A stretch of 64,000 nt of DNA from Terriglobales bacterium (GCA_035487355.1 DATHMF010000002.1:1-64000); one strand, 5' to 3'. Counted from the stretch's first letter, positions 42,605-52,431 are shown. A program made the numbers and translations. Notes: generated by a model not told the origin, from the letters alone.

Positions 42605-45133
42605 GTGAAGCGCTTCCTTTATATGGCAATTCTCGGAGCGCTGTTGTTAGGAAGTACACCAGTTCTCGTGCGCGCAGAGACGGGTTACGAAGCTTGGCTG
42701 CGCTATGCCCCGGTTGACGAGACAGCCCGTACGAAATATGAATCGTTGCCTGCGAGTGTAGTTGTGCTGGGAAATTCCGTCGTGCTCGATTCAGCGCAAA
42801 GAGAACTCATTCGCGGCTTAAGGGGCATACTGGGCAGAACCCTGCGGGCTGGTAGAAGTGAAGTTCGGGAGAGAGCCATTGTGCTGGGAACTATCGCAAC
42901 CATACGCGCCGAGCATCCGGCATTACACTCCGACAGTGAACCAAGCGCAGATGGTTTTTGGCTGACGACAGGGCAGGTGCACGGCTTCGATTGCCTCATC
43001 ATCACAGCGACCACAGATCGAGGTGTGTTGTATGGGGTCTTTGCGCTGTTGAGCAAGATCGCACGCAACCAAAGCATAGCCAACTTGAACGAAGTGCAGC
43101 AGCCCTATGCGCCGATACGCTGGGTGGACCAATGGGACAACCTCGACGGCCGCATTGAGCGTGGATACGCCGGGCGCTCCATCTTTTTTGAAAATGGAAG
43201 TGTCCGGTCTGATTTGACACGGGCCTCAGACTACGCGCGGCTGCTGGCCTCCGTCGGCATCAACGGATGCACCATCAACAACGTGAACGCCGATCCAAAA
43301 ATGCTGGAAGATAGTTTTCTTCCGCAGCTTGCTCGCGTTGCCGATGCGTTTCGTCCCTGGGGTGTGCAGCTAGCGATTTCAATCAATCTAAGCAGCCCAA
43401 AAGTGATGGGCGGCCTGGATACCTTTGATCCGTTGGATTCTCGAGTTGAAGAATGGTGGCGCAAAAAAGTTGACGACATCTACCGGCAGATTCCCGATTT
43501 CGGAGGGTTCGTCGTCAAAGCGGATTCGGAAGGGCAGCTCGGTCCCTCTACCTACGGCCGCACGCCCGCCGATGCCGCCAACGTAATTGCTCGCGCGCTT
43601 AAGCCACACGGTGGCATCGTCTTCTACAGGGCATTTGTCTATGACCGTCATCTCGATTGGCGTGAGCCGAAAAATGATCGTGCCAAGGCTGCCTACGACA
43701 ACTTCCACTCGCTCGACGGCAAATTTGACGACAACGTCATCATCCAGATCAAGTACGGACCGATAGATTTCCAGGTGCGTGAACCCGTGTCTCCACTTTT
43801 CGCCGGCTTACACAACACAAATGAAGCGATTGAGCTGCAGGTGACCCAGGAGTATACCGGCCAGCAGCGGCATCTATGTTTCCTCGCACCCATGTGGAAA
43901 GAAGTGCTCGACTTCGACCTGCACGCGGGAGATACCTCTACTCCTGTGAAAGACCTGGTGGCTGGCAAGAGCTTTCATCGTCCTGCAGGCGGCTTTGTTA
44001 GTGTCGTGAACGTCGGACTGGATGCAAACTGGCTCGCACACCCGCTCGCTATGGCAAATCTCTATGCATTTGGCCGGCTGGCGTGGAACCCTGATGTGAG
44101 CGCAAACGCAATTGCAGAAGAGTGGATACAGCTCACCTTTGGTAATGATCCGGTTATCGTGCAAACCATCACGGCGATACAACTTGTATCCTGGCATATT
44201 TATGAGAGCTATACCGGACCGCTGGGTGGTGGAACGTTGACGGATATTCTCGGAAGCCACTACGGACCGGGCGTTGATTCCTCCGAGCGAAACGGCTGGG
44301 GCCAGTGGCATCGAGCGGCTCATGAAGGTGTCGGGATGGACCGGACGGTAAGCACAGGTACGGGTTATGTGGGGCAATATCCGCCGGCTGTGGCCAGGCT
44401 CTATGAATCGGTCGAGAGCACTCCCGATGAACTGCTTTTGTTTTTCCATCATGTGCCGTACACACATGTGTTGCATTCGGGAAAGACAGTAATCCAGCAT
44501 ATTTACGATTCTCACTATGAAGGAGCAGAACGAGCCCAGCAGTACGTTCAGCAGTGGAAGTCACTGAAGGGCCGGATTGATGAAGAACGCTATGCAGCAA
44601 CGCTGGCACGTCTGGAATATCAAGCAGGACACGCAATTGTTTGGCGTGATGCCATCTGCAATTGGTTCCTGCGAGTTTCAGGTATTTCGGATGCAAAGGG
44701 GCGGGTAGGAAATTATCCCGATCGCATTGAAGCCGAAGCCATGCAGTTGCAAGGCTACCAGCCGATGGATGTAACTCCACAGGAAACGGCCTCGGGCGGC
44801 AAAGCGGTCGAGTGTAGGTTGCCGGCAAAAATGTGCTCTGCCGTGTTTCAATTCAAAGGTGCAGCGGGATGGTACGACTTAGACGTTCAATATTTCGATC
44901 AGAACAACGGAGAGTCGAAGTTCCGAGTTCTGGTAGGCGATCAGGTAGTGGATGAATGGGTTGCCAATGATCATTTACCTACTCTAAAGGTAGGCGGCGA
45001 CTCTTCTACCCGGCATCGGATCGTCAATATAGCGCTGCGCCCAGGAGATGAAGTTCGCATTGAGGGAATTCCGGACCTGGATGAGCGAGCGGCATTTGAT
45101 TATGTTGAGATTCATCCGCAGGCGAATAAATAA
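42605..45133 (+). CDS. aguA: GH67 alpha-glucuronidase with C-terminal carbohydrate-binding-like domain
   Basis: This 842-residue enzyme has a signal peptide (ILGALLLGSTPVLVRA), an N-terminal domain 2-like beta sandwich, and the GH67 barrel. The general acid E309 is in VVKADSEGQLGPSTYGR. D388 in KYGPIDFQ and E416 in QEYTG have the 28-residue spacing of the general-base pair in characterised GH67 enzymes. The enzyme removes 4-O-methyl-glucuronic acid from the ends of xylo-oligosaccharides. An extra C-terminal 130 residues (from PDRIEAEAMQLQGYQ) form a beta-sandwich resembling CBM35/CBM6 domains. GTG 42605 is preceded by GAGGTGA. It probably forms an operon with the GH10 gene. Confidence 0.93.
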   Translation: MKRFLYMAILGALLLGSTPVLVRAETGYEAWLRYAPVDETARTKYESLPASVVVLGNSVVLDSAQRELIRGLRGILGRTLRAGRSEVRERAIVLGTIATIRAEHPALHSDSEPSADGFWLTTGQVHGFDCLIITATTDRGVLYGVFALLSKIARNQSIANLNEVQQPYAPIRWVDQWDNLDGRIERGYAGRSIFFENGSVRSDLTRASDYARLLASVGINGCTINNVNADPKMLEDSFLPQLARVADAFRPWGVQLAISINLSSPKVMGGLDTFDPLDSRVEEWWRKKVDDIYRQIPDFGGFVVKADSEGQLGPSTYGRTPADAANVIARALKPHGGIVFYRAFVYDRHLDWREPKNDRAKAAYDNFHSLDGKFDDNVIIQIKYGPIDFQVREPVSPLFAGLHNTNEAIELQVTQEYTGQQRHLCFLAPMWKEVLDFDLHAGDTSTPVKDLVAGKSFHRPAGGFVSVVNVGLDANWLAHPLAMANLYAFGRLAWNPDVSANAIAEEWIQLTFGNDPVIVQTITAIQLVSWHIYESYTGPLGGGTLTDILGSHYGPGVDSSERNGWGQWHRAAHEGVGMDRTVSTGTGYVGQYPPAVARLYESVESTPDELLLFFHHVPYTHVLHSGKTVIQHIYDSHYEGAERAQQYVQQWKSLKGRIDEERYAATLARLEYQAGHAIVWRDAICNWFLRVSGISDAKGRVGNYPDRIEAEAMQLQGYQPMDVTPQETASGGKAVECRLPAKMCSAVFQFKGAAGWYDLDVQYFDQNNGESKFRVLVGDQVVDEWVANDHLPTLKVGGDSSTRHRIVNIALRPGDEVRIEGIPDLDERAAFDYVEIHPQANK

Positions 45134-45195
45134 AAGTTGGTATGGGAGTTTGAACAGAATCTCCGTATTTATTGAAATTTAAGACAATTTCGTGC

Positions 45196-45224
45196 TTGAC
45201 AAGCTGACACACCCGACATATAGT
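45196..45224 (+). promoter_or_regulatory. Consensus sigma-70-type promoter for the ROK regulator gene
   Basis: TTGACA (45196-45201), a 17-bp spacer and TATAGT (45219-45224) form a near-perfect promoter. The -10 overlaps an operator-like inverted repeat. Confidence 0.7.
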
Positions 45225-45239
45225 TCACGACGCAAATTA
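45221..45239. promoter_or_regulatory. ROK/XylR-type operator, site 1
   Basis: TAGTTCACGACGCAAATTA has the shape TAGTTC-N6-CAAAYTA shared with site 2 and overlaps the promoter -10. It resembles XylR operators of Firmicutes (TTAGTTTG...CAAACTAA). Confidence 0.6.
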
Positions 45240-45336
45240 ATGTAGATGCACTAGAGCTCAGTTTGCAAGACAAATCCGGCAATATCCGTCTGGATCATAT
45301 TTCTCGTAAGGCATTTTGAGTGATTGTTTTCATATA

Positions 45337-45355
45337 TAGTTCGAGCATCAAACTA
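45337..45355. promoter_or_regulatory. ROK/XylR-type operator, site 2
   Basis: TAGTTCGAGCATCAAACTA is an inverted repeat of two eight-base arms with one mismatch and a three-base spacer. It ends two bases before the ROK start codon and occupies the position where a ribosome-binding site would be expected. Confidence 0.65.
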
Positions 45356-45357
45356 AC

Positions 45358-46575
45358 ATGAAGAGAATTGATTTTACCAACACGCAGGTAGCATCGAGTG
45401 AAACCGCGCGGGACATCAATCGCGGTGTCGTGCTGAACCTTATTCGGCGGCGGCAGCCCATCTCGCGGGCCGATCTGGCGCGCGTATCCGGATTGCAGCG
45501 AAGCACGGTTTCGCTCATTACCGAGCAGCTCATCCGCGAGAAGTGGGTTATTAACGGACCCACAGGCCGCTTGCCCCGTGGCAGGCGCCCAACATTTCTA
45601 AGGCTGAATGAAGGTCGGGCGATCCTTGTGGCCGATCTCCGGCCTGATCGCACAACGGTTGCCGTTGCGGATGTGAACGGACGTTTCCTCTCCCAGGAGG
45701 TAATGCAGACACCCTCTCATCCTCAAGCGACGGCGGAAAATCTCGTCGCGAAATTCCGTTATTTGATGAAAGCGCATCCTGACCGGATCTTTGAAGGGAT
45801 TGGCATCAGTCTGCCCGGACGATTTGACGAAAAGACCCAGCGCGTAATTTTCGCGCCGAACCTAAAATGGCCCGAATTCGACTTCAAAGCCTCCATCGAG
45901 CGGGCCACGGAAATGCGGGTCGAGCTTGAGAACGCCGCCAACGCTTGTGTTCTGGCGGAGGTCTGGTTTGGCCATGGGGGCAAGGTTCGTGACCTGGTCG
46001 TGGTGACGGTGTCCGAAGGTCTCGGCACCGGGGTCTTCACGAATGGACAACTCACGCGGGGCCTGAACGGCATGGCGGGTGAGTTCGGCCATGTCTCGCT
46101 GAACCCAGAGGGCCCTCAGTGCACCTGCGGCGGTCGAGGCTGCTGGGAGGTCTATGCGTCGAATCGGGCTGCGCTCCGGTATTACCACGAATCAAGCTCA
46201 GCGTCGGATGGCCCAAATTTTCAGGATTTGATGGCGCTCGCAGATGCGGGGGACGCACTGGCAATCAAGGCCCTGGACCGGATGGCGCACGCCATCGGTA
46301 GTGGGATGCGCATGATCGTTGCCGGGCTGGCGCCGGAGGAGATCGTGCTCGTCGGCGATTTCACGCGTCAGTGGCAACGGTTTGGTCCCGTGATCGAAGC
46401 CGAAGTTGCAGCCGGGGTCCTGGTCGGAAAGCCGCCACGCGTGCGACCGGCAGAAGGAGTTATGGCACGTCTGCGTGGAACCGTTGCGCTGGTGCTGCAA
46501 AAGCACTTCGGTCCATCGGCTGATGCGGTCGAAGAAGAGAGGCCAGCCTGGGTAAGACAAAGAGTAGTTCGTTAG
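45358..46575 (+). CDS. ROK-family transcriptional regulator (XylR/NagC-like)
   Basis: This 405-residue protein has an N-terminal winged helix-turn-helix (ISRADLARVSGLQRSTVSLI) followed by a ROK sugar-kinase-like domain. Conserved features are EGIGISLPGRFD, ENAANACVLAEVWFG and GEFGHVSLNPEGPQCTCGGRGCWEVYAS, whose cysteines form the ROK zinc site. It lies downstream of the GH67 gene and upstream of a TonB receptor. Two operator-like repeats in its own leader suggest autoregulation. No Shine-Dalgarno is visible, because site 2 occupies that position, so the transcript may be leaderless or initiate at an internal codon. Xylose or a uronic acid is a plausible effector. Confidence 0.9.
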   Translation: MKRIDFTNTQVASSETARDINRGVVLNLIRRRQPISRADLARVSGLQRSTVSLITEQLIREKWVINGPTGRLPRGRRPTFLRLNEGRAILVADLRPDRTTVAVADVNGRFLSQEVMQTPSHPQATAENLVAKFRYLMKAHPDRIFEGIGISLPGRFDEKTQRVIFAPNLKWPEFDFKASIERATEMRVELENAANACVLAEVWFGHGGKVRDLVVVTVSEGLGTGVFTNGQLTRGLNGMAGEFGHVSLNPEGPQCTCGGRGCWEVYASNRAALRYYHESSSASDGPNFQDLMALADAGDALAIKALDRMAHAIGSGMRMIVAGLAPEEIVLVGDFTRQWQRFGPVIEAEVAAGVLVGKPPRVRPAEGVMARLRGTVALVLQKHFGPSADAVEEERPAWVRQRVVR

Positions 46576-46653
46576 TACTGCGGTAGGACAAGACGGGGAA
46601 CTGGTCCGGGACAGTAATTCGGGCCAAGTTAACTAAACAAAGGAGGAATTGCA

Positions 46654-49600
46654 ATGTTCAGAGAGACTCAGAGAAATGGGGCAATTGAGGCACGTACAAA
46701 TTGCAAACACACAATCGTATGTTTCATGCTGCTGCTGGTATGGATGTTCTGCACTACGGTCCACGCACAAGTTCTTTATGGTTCCTTGACCGGTAACGTT
46801 ACCGATCAGACCAGCGCCATCGTGCCGCAAGCGAAAGTGGAAGCGGTCAGTGTGGGGACGGGCGTGATACGGAATGCCGAGACTGATTCCAATGGCATCT
46901 ACCGCTTTCCCGAGCTGGTGCCCGGCGTTTACAAGATCTCATTTTCGGCATCGAACTTCGCCACAGTTGTAGTTGAAAATGTACGCGTGGAGGTGAATAC
47001 ATTGCGCCGCGTGGATATCAAGCTCAAAGTGGCGGCGTCCACGCAAACCGTCGAGGTGACTGCGGCCCCTGCGTTGCTGCAGACCGACAAGGCCGATGTG
47101 CATACCGACCTGACGGCTCAACAGGTCGAGAATCTGCCGACCATGGGTTCTCAGGGGCGCAATTTCCAATCGCTGCTGCGCCTCGTCCCCGGCGTTGGGC
47201 TGACGGCAGAGACCAACTCGCTCGCCGGCAACCCACAGCGGGCGATCAATGCCAACGTTAACGGGCAGTCCAATCAGACGGTCAACACCCGCATCGACGG
47301 CGCGCAGGATGCGTATCCCTGGCTGCCCGCGAACGTCGCCTATGTCCCGCCGGCGGATGCGATTGAGACGGTCAATGTCGTGACCAACTCGTTCGATGCC
47401 GAGCAGGGCATGGCTGGCGGCGCCGCCGTCAACGTGCAGATCAAATCCGGTACGAACCAGTATCACGGCAGCGCTGATTGGTTCCACACCGACCAGAACT
47501 TCGCCGCACGAAATTACTTCCAGACGAATCCCACGATCTTCCCGAAAAAGAACAGGAACAACCAGAACCAGTTTGGCGGGACCTTCGGCGGTCCGATCAA
47601 AAAAGATAAACTGTTCTTCTTCATTGATTACGAACGCACAACACAGCGGCAAAAGGCTGGGCCTGATACCCGGACATTGCCGACGGCGGCAATGGCGAGC
47701 GGCGACTTCCGCAATTTGCCGGGCAATCCCATCATCTACGACCCGGCCACCGGCAATGCGCAGGGTGCGGGAAAAACGCAGGTTTCGTGCAATGGCGTGT
47801 TGAATGTGATCTGTCCTAATCGCATTGATCCAGCGGCTGCAGCCATGATCAAGCTGCTGCAACCGTCGATCGCGCAGGTTTTCTCGACGGCTAACGGCTT
47901 GAGCAACTTCGTCGGGAGCTCAACCGCGTTATTTAATCGCGACACTGCGGATGTCAAGATCAACTACGTGCCCGACTCGAAAACAACCGTATTCGGACGC
48001 TACAGCCTCTCCAAGACTTTGGTGTTCGATCCGCCGTTGCTGGGCGCTGCGGTGGGCGACGCCACCGGCGGCGGCCAACTCGGCGACGCTCCCGGACTGA
48101 TTCAGAGCGTCGGCCTCGGCGCTACGTACACGTTCACTCCTAGCTTGTTGCTGGATTGGAACTTCGGCTTCACCCGCCAGCGGCTGGGTTCGACATTCGA
48201 CCTCACCTCGCCCAAAGGACTCAACGACTTGCACATCCCTGGAACCAACAACGCGGGCGCTCCTGGTAACCCATCCCTGTACTACGGTCTTCCTGGGTTC
48301 TCCTTTCCCACGGGCGGCGCGAGCTTTGGCAATGCGCAACCCGCCAACCCGTTCCTGTTCCGCGACCAGCAGTTTGTCTCAGGCGCGAACCTGAGCTGGA
48401 TGAAGGGCAAGCATGCCTTGCGCGGCGGCATCGAGTGGAATCATAGTCAACTGAACCATTTCCAGCCGCAAGGCGGCACATTTCAGGAACCCCGAGGCGC
48501 GTTCCAGTTCAATGGCAATGTTACTGCTCTGCAGGGGACGACTCCCACATGGTTCAACTCCTGGGCTGATTTTCTGCTCGGCCTGCCCAGCACAACCGGA
48601 AAATCGATTGCGCTGTTCAACCCGACGGCGCTGCGCTGGTCGCAATGGGCGTGGTACCTGCGTGACCAATGGCAAGTGACTCCCAAGCTGACGCTGACTC
48701 TGGGTGTTCGCTGGGAGCGCTATCCGTTCGGATATTCCGATAACGGGAAGGGTCTGCGCTATCTCGATTTGAACACCGGTAACGTTCTGATCGGCGGATA
48801 CGGCACCGTTCCACGCGACGACCGTGTGGATGTGGGCAGTGGGCAGTTCTTGCCGCGGATCGGGATCGCCTATCGTCTAACATCTTCTACGGTGATTCGT
48901 GCCGGCTACGGGCAGAGCGCCGATCCCAACAACTGGCGCTACTTCCGCAACGCGTATCCTGCAAATATCATTGTGAACAACGCCGTGGCGAACAGTGCCA
49001 ACTTCATCCCCGTGGCCAGCCTGACGGGCCTGAACGGCGCCGGCCTGGGCAGCGGAAGCTACAACGTCCCGACCGGCATCGTGCTGGTGCCGCTTCCTGA
49101 CCTGAGCAGCGGCGTCATCCCGCTACCGACCAACGCCAGCACGACGACCATTCGGAATCCCTTCCGGCGTGGGTACATCAACTCCTTCAATTTCATGGTC
49201 CAGCAGGAGTGGAAGGGCTTAGTACTCGAGACCGGCTACGTCGGTGCGCGCGCCATCCGGCCGTTGGTTAACATGAATGTCAACGCGTCACCACCGGGGA
49301 CCGGCAGCGCCGGCGGACTGCTGAGTGTTGCGTTAGGCGCAAATTACACGGGGAACATCAACGCGGAGGTTCCTTTCAAGAACAACTATTACGACTCTAT
49401 GCAGACCAAGATCACGCGCCGGTTTAAACAGGGCTCCACGGCCGGCTTTGTGTGGACGTGGTCGAAGACGACCGACTACCAGGGGAATGAGGAGCTTGCC
49501 GCTTTGAAGTTCCCTTACCCAACGTATTGGGGGAGGAACCGCGCGGTGGCAGATTTTGACCGGACCCACAACATCAAGATCTACGGCCTGCTGCTGCCGC

Positions 49601-50229
49601 CCTTCGGCAAAGGACAGCGGTGGGCGCAGAGCGGTGTGGGCAATTGGCTACTCGGAGGCTGGCAGATAAGTCCTGTCATCAGCCGCCTCACCGGGCTGCC
49701 GTTCACAGTGACCTCGGGCGGTAGTCTGAACGCGAATGGCTCCATCCAGACAGCCGATCTTGTTGGCCAATTTCACCTGACCAACGGAAGGCCACTGCCC
49801 ACCGGCCAGACTTGTGCTCAAAGCGATCCCACGTGCCACTTCTTCGACGCGAGCGCGTTCGCGGCACCGTTGATTACTAGCGCGGCCACTGCTCATTACG
49901 GAAACACCGGCCGCAATCAGTTCCGCGGTCCGGGCTACTTCGAAATGGACCTGAGCGTGAGCCGTGCCTTCAAACTTACGGAGCGGTTCACACTGCAACT
50001 GCGGGCCGACGCTTTCAGCTTGACCAACACACCCCATTTTGCGAACCCGAACACCGGATGCCCAGGCTCTGCGACAATTGCTGGTCCGGCTGCGGGCAGC
50101 GGACAGTTGTGCAGCACGGGTAGCAACAACAACTTCGGGGTGATTACCGGCACTCTGCAACCGGGCGGCTTCTTCGGTCCGGACTCCGGCGCCCGCACAA
50201 TCTGGATGGGGGCGCGCGTGACGTTCTAA
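46654..50229 (+). CDS. TonB-dependent receptor, Oar-like, copy 3
   Basis: This 1,191-residue receptor has a signal region with the hydrophobic MLLLVWMFCTTVHAQ, a carboxypeptidase-regulatory-like domain (YGSLTGNVTDQTSAIVPQAK, GVYKISFSASNFATV), and a plug (LTAQQVENLPTMGSQGRNFQ). A barrel follows, terminating in MGARVTF. ATG 46654 has a consensus AGGAGG eight bases upstream. It follows the ROK regulator after 78 bp. It is not closely similar to copy 2, so it may take a different ligand, for example acetylated or glucuronylated xylo-oligosaccharides; this is a guess from context. Confidence 0.9.
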   Translation: MFRETQRNGAIEARTNCKHTIVCFMLLLVWMFCTTVHAQVLYGSLTGNVTDQTSAIVPQAKVEAVSVGTGVIRNAETDSNGIYRFPELVPGVYKISFSASNFATVVVENVRVEVNTLRRVDIKLKVAASTQTVEVTAAPALLQTDKADVHTDLTAQQVENLPTMGSQGRNFQSLLRLVPGVGLTAETNSLAGNPQRAINANVNGQSNQTVNTRIDGAQDAYPWLPANVAYVPPADAIETVNVVTNSFDAEQGMAGGAAVNVQIKSGTNQYHGSADWFHTDQNFAARNYFQTNPTIFPKKNRNNQNQFGGTFGGPIKKDKLFFFIDYERTTQRQKAGPDTRTLPTAAMASGDFRNLPGNPIIYDPATGNAQGAGKTQVSCNGVLNVICPNRIDPAAAAMIKLLQPSIAQVFSTANGLSNFVGSSTALFNRDTADVKINYVPDSKTTVFGRYSLSKTLVFDPPLLGAAVGDATGGGQLGDAPGLIQSVGLGATYTFTPSLLLDWNFGFTRQRLGSTFDLTSPKGLNDLHIPGTNNAGAPGNPSLYYGLPGFSFPTGGASFGNAQPANPFLFRDQQFVSGANLSWMKGKHALRGGIEWNHSQLNHFQPQGGTFQEPRGAFQFNGNVTALQGTTPTWFNSWADFLLGLPSTTGKSIALFNPTALRWSQWAWYLRDQWQVTPKLTLTLGVRWERYPFGYSDNGKGLRYLDLNTGNVLIGGYGTVPRDDRVDVGSGQFLPRIGIAYRLTSSTVIRAGYGQSADPNNWRYFRNAYPANIIVNNAVANSANFIPVASLTGLNGAGLGSGSYNVPTGIVLVPLPDLSSGVIPLPTNASTTTIRNPFRRGYINSFNFMVQQEWKGLVLETGYVGARAIRPLVNMNVNASPPGTGSAGGLLSVALGANYTGNINAEVPFKNNYYDSMQTKITRRFKQGSTAGFVWTWSKTTDYQGNEELAALKFPYPTYWGRNRAVADFDRTHNIKIYGLLLPPFGKGQRWAQSGVGNWLLGGWQISPVISRLTGLPFTVTSGGSLNANGSIQTADLVGQFHLTNGRPLPTGQTCAQSDPTCHFFDASAFAAPLITSAATAHYGNTGRNQFRGPGYFEMDLSVSRAFKLTERFTLQLRADAFSLTNTPHFANPNTGCPGSATIAGPAAGSGQLCSTGSNNNFGVITGTLQPGGFFGPDSGARTIWMGARVTF

Positions 50230-50282
50230 CAAGCGGGTCCTCGAGCCAGCCTCGGAATGTCTCTGTATTAGGCAGCAGGCCG

Positions 50283-50328
50283 GCCGGCAGCGAGTTGTAT
50301 AGCAAAGACTTGCTGCCGGCTGTTTGTT
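50283..50328 (+). terminator. Hairpin terminator after TonB receptor 3
   Basis: GCCGGCAGC and GCTGCCGGC form a perfect nine-base stem with a 20-base loop, followed by TGTTTGTT. The end falls only about 40 bp before the SDR gene start. Confidence 0.6.
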
Positions 50329-50366
50329 ATGTAACGTTTCCTGATCTTCAAGGAAGAATCTGTTTC

Positions 50367-51143
50367 ATGGGCCATCCTGCGTTTGACCTTACATCCAAGA
50401 CCGCTGTAGTGATCGGCGGCACTTCGGGAATCGGTTTGGCCCTCGCAGAAGGATTAGCACTAGCGGGAGCTAATGTAGTGCCGAGCGGCCGGCGTGCCGA
50501 GCTGGTTGCATCTGCCGCAGACAGAATCAGGAAGTTCGGCCGCAGATCGCTGGCGGTTAGTTGCGATGTAACCGACCGAAAAAGTATTGAAACGCTGCTT
50601 CAGGCAACATGCGCGGAATTTGGCCGAGTGGAGATTCTCGTCAACTGCGCCGGTACGACCCAACGCAGCGCAACTGTGGATGTCTCTGAAGATAATTGGA
50701 ACAGTATTCTCGATACAAATCTCAGTGGCACATTGCGGGCCTGCCAGGTCTTCGGGCGCAAGATGATGGAGCAGAAATACGGACGCATCATTAATATAGC
50801 GTCTCTGTCTTCGCTGGTGGCCTTTTACGAGGTTGCCGCATACTCGGCCAGCAAAGCGGCGGTGGCTTCTCTAACAAAATCTCTGGCCGTCGAATGGGCC
50901 CCGCATGGCGTATGTGTAAACGCGATTGTGCCTGGCGTCTTTCAGACAGATATGAATGCAACACTTCTCAATGGCACGCCGCGAACGCGGGAAGTGCTTC
51001 TTCGGACGCCAATGCGGCGCTTCGGAGAGCTTCAAGAGCTCGTGGGTGCTGCCGTGTTCCTGGCTTCTGATGCCGCCAGCTTCGTGACAGGTCATCTACT
51101 GGCCGTGGATGGTGGGTTTCTGGCCAGCGGCGTGAATCAGTAA
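50367..51143 (+). CDS. SDR-family NAD(P)-dependent dehydrogenase (gluconate 5-dehydrogenase/KduD-like)
   Basis: This 258-residue classical short-chain dehydrogenase has the cofactor loop GGTSGIGLALAEGL, the NCAG-type motif LVNCAGT, and catalytic Ser and Tyr-x3-Lys in SLSSLV and YSASKAA. It ends with a C-terminal VDGGFL segment. The length and motif spacing match gluconate 5-dehydrogenase or 2-deoxy-gluconate dehydrogenase (KduD) relatives, but SDR substrates cannot be read from motifs. In this locus a role in handling glucuronate released by the GH67 enzyme is an attractive guess. ATG 50367 is chosen over the open frame beginning at 50295. Confidence 0.85.
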   Translation: MGHPAFDLTSKTAVVIGGTSGIGLALAEGLALAGANVVPSGRRAELVASAADRIRKFGRRSLAVSCDVTDRKSIETLLQATCAEFGRVEILVNCAGTTQRSATVDVSEDNWNSILDTNLSGTLRACQVFGRKMMEQKYGRIINIASLSSLVAFYEVAAYSASKAAVASLTKSLAVEWAPHGVCVNAIVPGVFQTDMNATLLNGTPRTREVLLRTPMRRFGELQELVGAAVFLASDAASFVTGHLLAVDGGFLASGVNQ

Positions 51144-51155
51144 ACGGAGGTCTTC

Positions 51156-52400
51156 TTGAGAAAGAATTGGATTGTTGTTGCCTGGGTGTTCAGCAACCTA
51201 TTCGTGGGATTTGCATTTGCAAGGCAAAACAAATCAACAGTGGCGAGCGAAGATGGTCATTGGGTGGGCAGCTGGGCCTCATCGCCTCAACTTGGGGACC
51301 CGGCCAACGCTCCGCCAGCGCCGGGATTCACAGATAGCACGCTGCGGCAGATCGTGCATGTGTCAATCGGCGGGAAACGATTGCGCGTACGGTTTTCCAA
51401 TGCCTTTGGCTCTACGGCGCTCACCATTCCTTCAGTCCATGTGGCTTTGGCTGCCGGTGGCAGCGCCATTAAGCCGGAAAGCGATAAGGCGGTCACCTTC
51501 CACGGCCAGTTATCAGTGACCATTTCGCCTAGGGCGCTGATAGTCTCCGATCCTGTTGAGTTTGATCTGGCTGCTCTCTCTGACCTTGCGGTGACAATTC
51601 ACTTGAACGGTGTACCGAATGAAATCACAACTCACCCTGGCGCGAGGGCCACGTCATATTTACAAGCGGGTGATTCGGTTTCCGCCGCGGATCTGCCTTC
51701 GGCCGCGCAGACCGATCATTGGTATTTTTTGAACGGCGTTGATGTGCTGGCCGCAGGTTCGGGTGCAGCGCTGGTTACGCTTGGCGACTCGATTACTGAT
51801 GGAAGAAATTCGACGACAAACAAGAACGGCCGTTGGCCTGATGATCTGGCCCGCCGCTTGCAGAATAACAAGAGCACGGCAGGCGTCGGAGTATTGAATG
51901 AAGGGATTGGCGGCAATTGCCTGTTGCATGATTGCCTGGGTCAGAGCGCGCTGGCACGCTTCGATCGCGACGTTCTTGCACAAACCGGCGTGCGTTGGCT
52001 GATTGTGCTGGAGGGAATTAACGACATTGGGACACGCATCGCCGCCCGCAAGCGCAACGAACCGTTCGCGTCTGCACAGGAATTGATTGGCGCCTATGAG
52101 CAGATCATTCTTCGTGCCCACGCCCACAATATCCGCGTTTATGGGGCAACGATACTGCCGTATGAAGGAGCATCATTCTACTTCAGTCCTGATGGTGAAG
52201 CCGACCGCCAGGTCATCAATCAATGGATTCGCACCAGTGGAAAATTTGATGCTGTGATTGATTTCGATGCCGCCACGCGCGATGCGCAAAACCGTTCACG
52301 TCTTTCTGCGACCGCCGATAGCGGCGACCATCTGCACCCAGCCGATAAGGGTTATCAAATCATGAGCGATACGATTGACCTGAAACTGTTTGCAAAATAA
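51156..52400 (+). CDS. Secreted SGNH/GDSL esterase (probable acetylxylan or glycan acetylesterase)
   Basis: This 414-residue protein has a signal peptide (VVAWVFSNLFVGFAFA) and an N-terminal beta-rich domain. The SGNH hydrolase domain shows block I VTLGDSITDG (catalytic Ser), a block II glycine in NEGIGGN, block III Asn in LEGINDIG, and block V DHLHPADKGY (catalytic Asp/His). Related enzymes remove acetyl groups from plant polysaccharides. It starts with TTG 51156, six bases after GGAGG and twelve bases after the SDR gene, so the two genes are probably one operon. Placement at the end of the xylan locus supports, but does not prove, xylan deacetylation. Confidence 0.88.
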   Translation: MRKNWIVVAWVFSNLFVGFAFARQNKSTVASEDGHWVGSWASSPQLGDPANAPPAPGFTDSTLRQIVHVSIGGKRLRVRFSNAFGSTALTIPSVHVALAAGGSAIKPESDKAVTFHGQLSVTISPRALIVSDPVEFDLAALSDLAVTIHLNGVPNEITTHPGARATSYLQAGDSVSAADLPSAAQTDHWYFLNGVDVLAAGSGAALVTLGDSITDGRNSTTNKNGRWPDDLARRLQNNKSTAGVGVLNEGIGGNCLLHDCLGQSALARFDRDVLAQTGVRWLIVLEGINDIGTRIAARKRNEPFASAQELIGAYEQIILRAHAHNIRVYGATILPYEGASFYFSPDGEADRQVINQWIRTSGKFDAVIDFDAATRDAQNRSRLSATADSGDHLHPADKGYQIMSDTIDLKLFAK

Positions 52401-52431
52401 GGGATCGAGAAGCAGAAGCCCCGACACGTCT

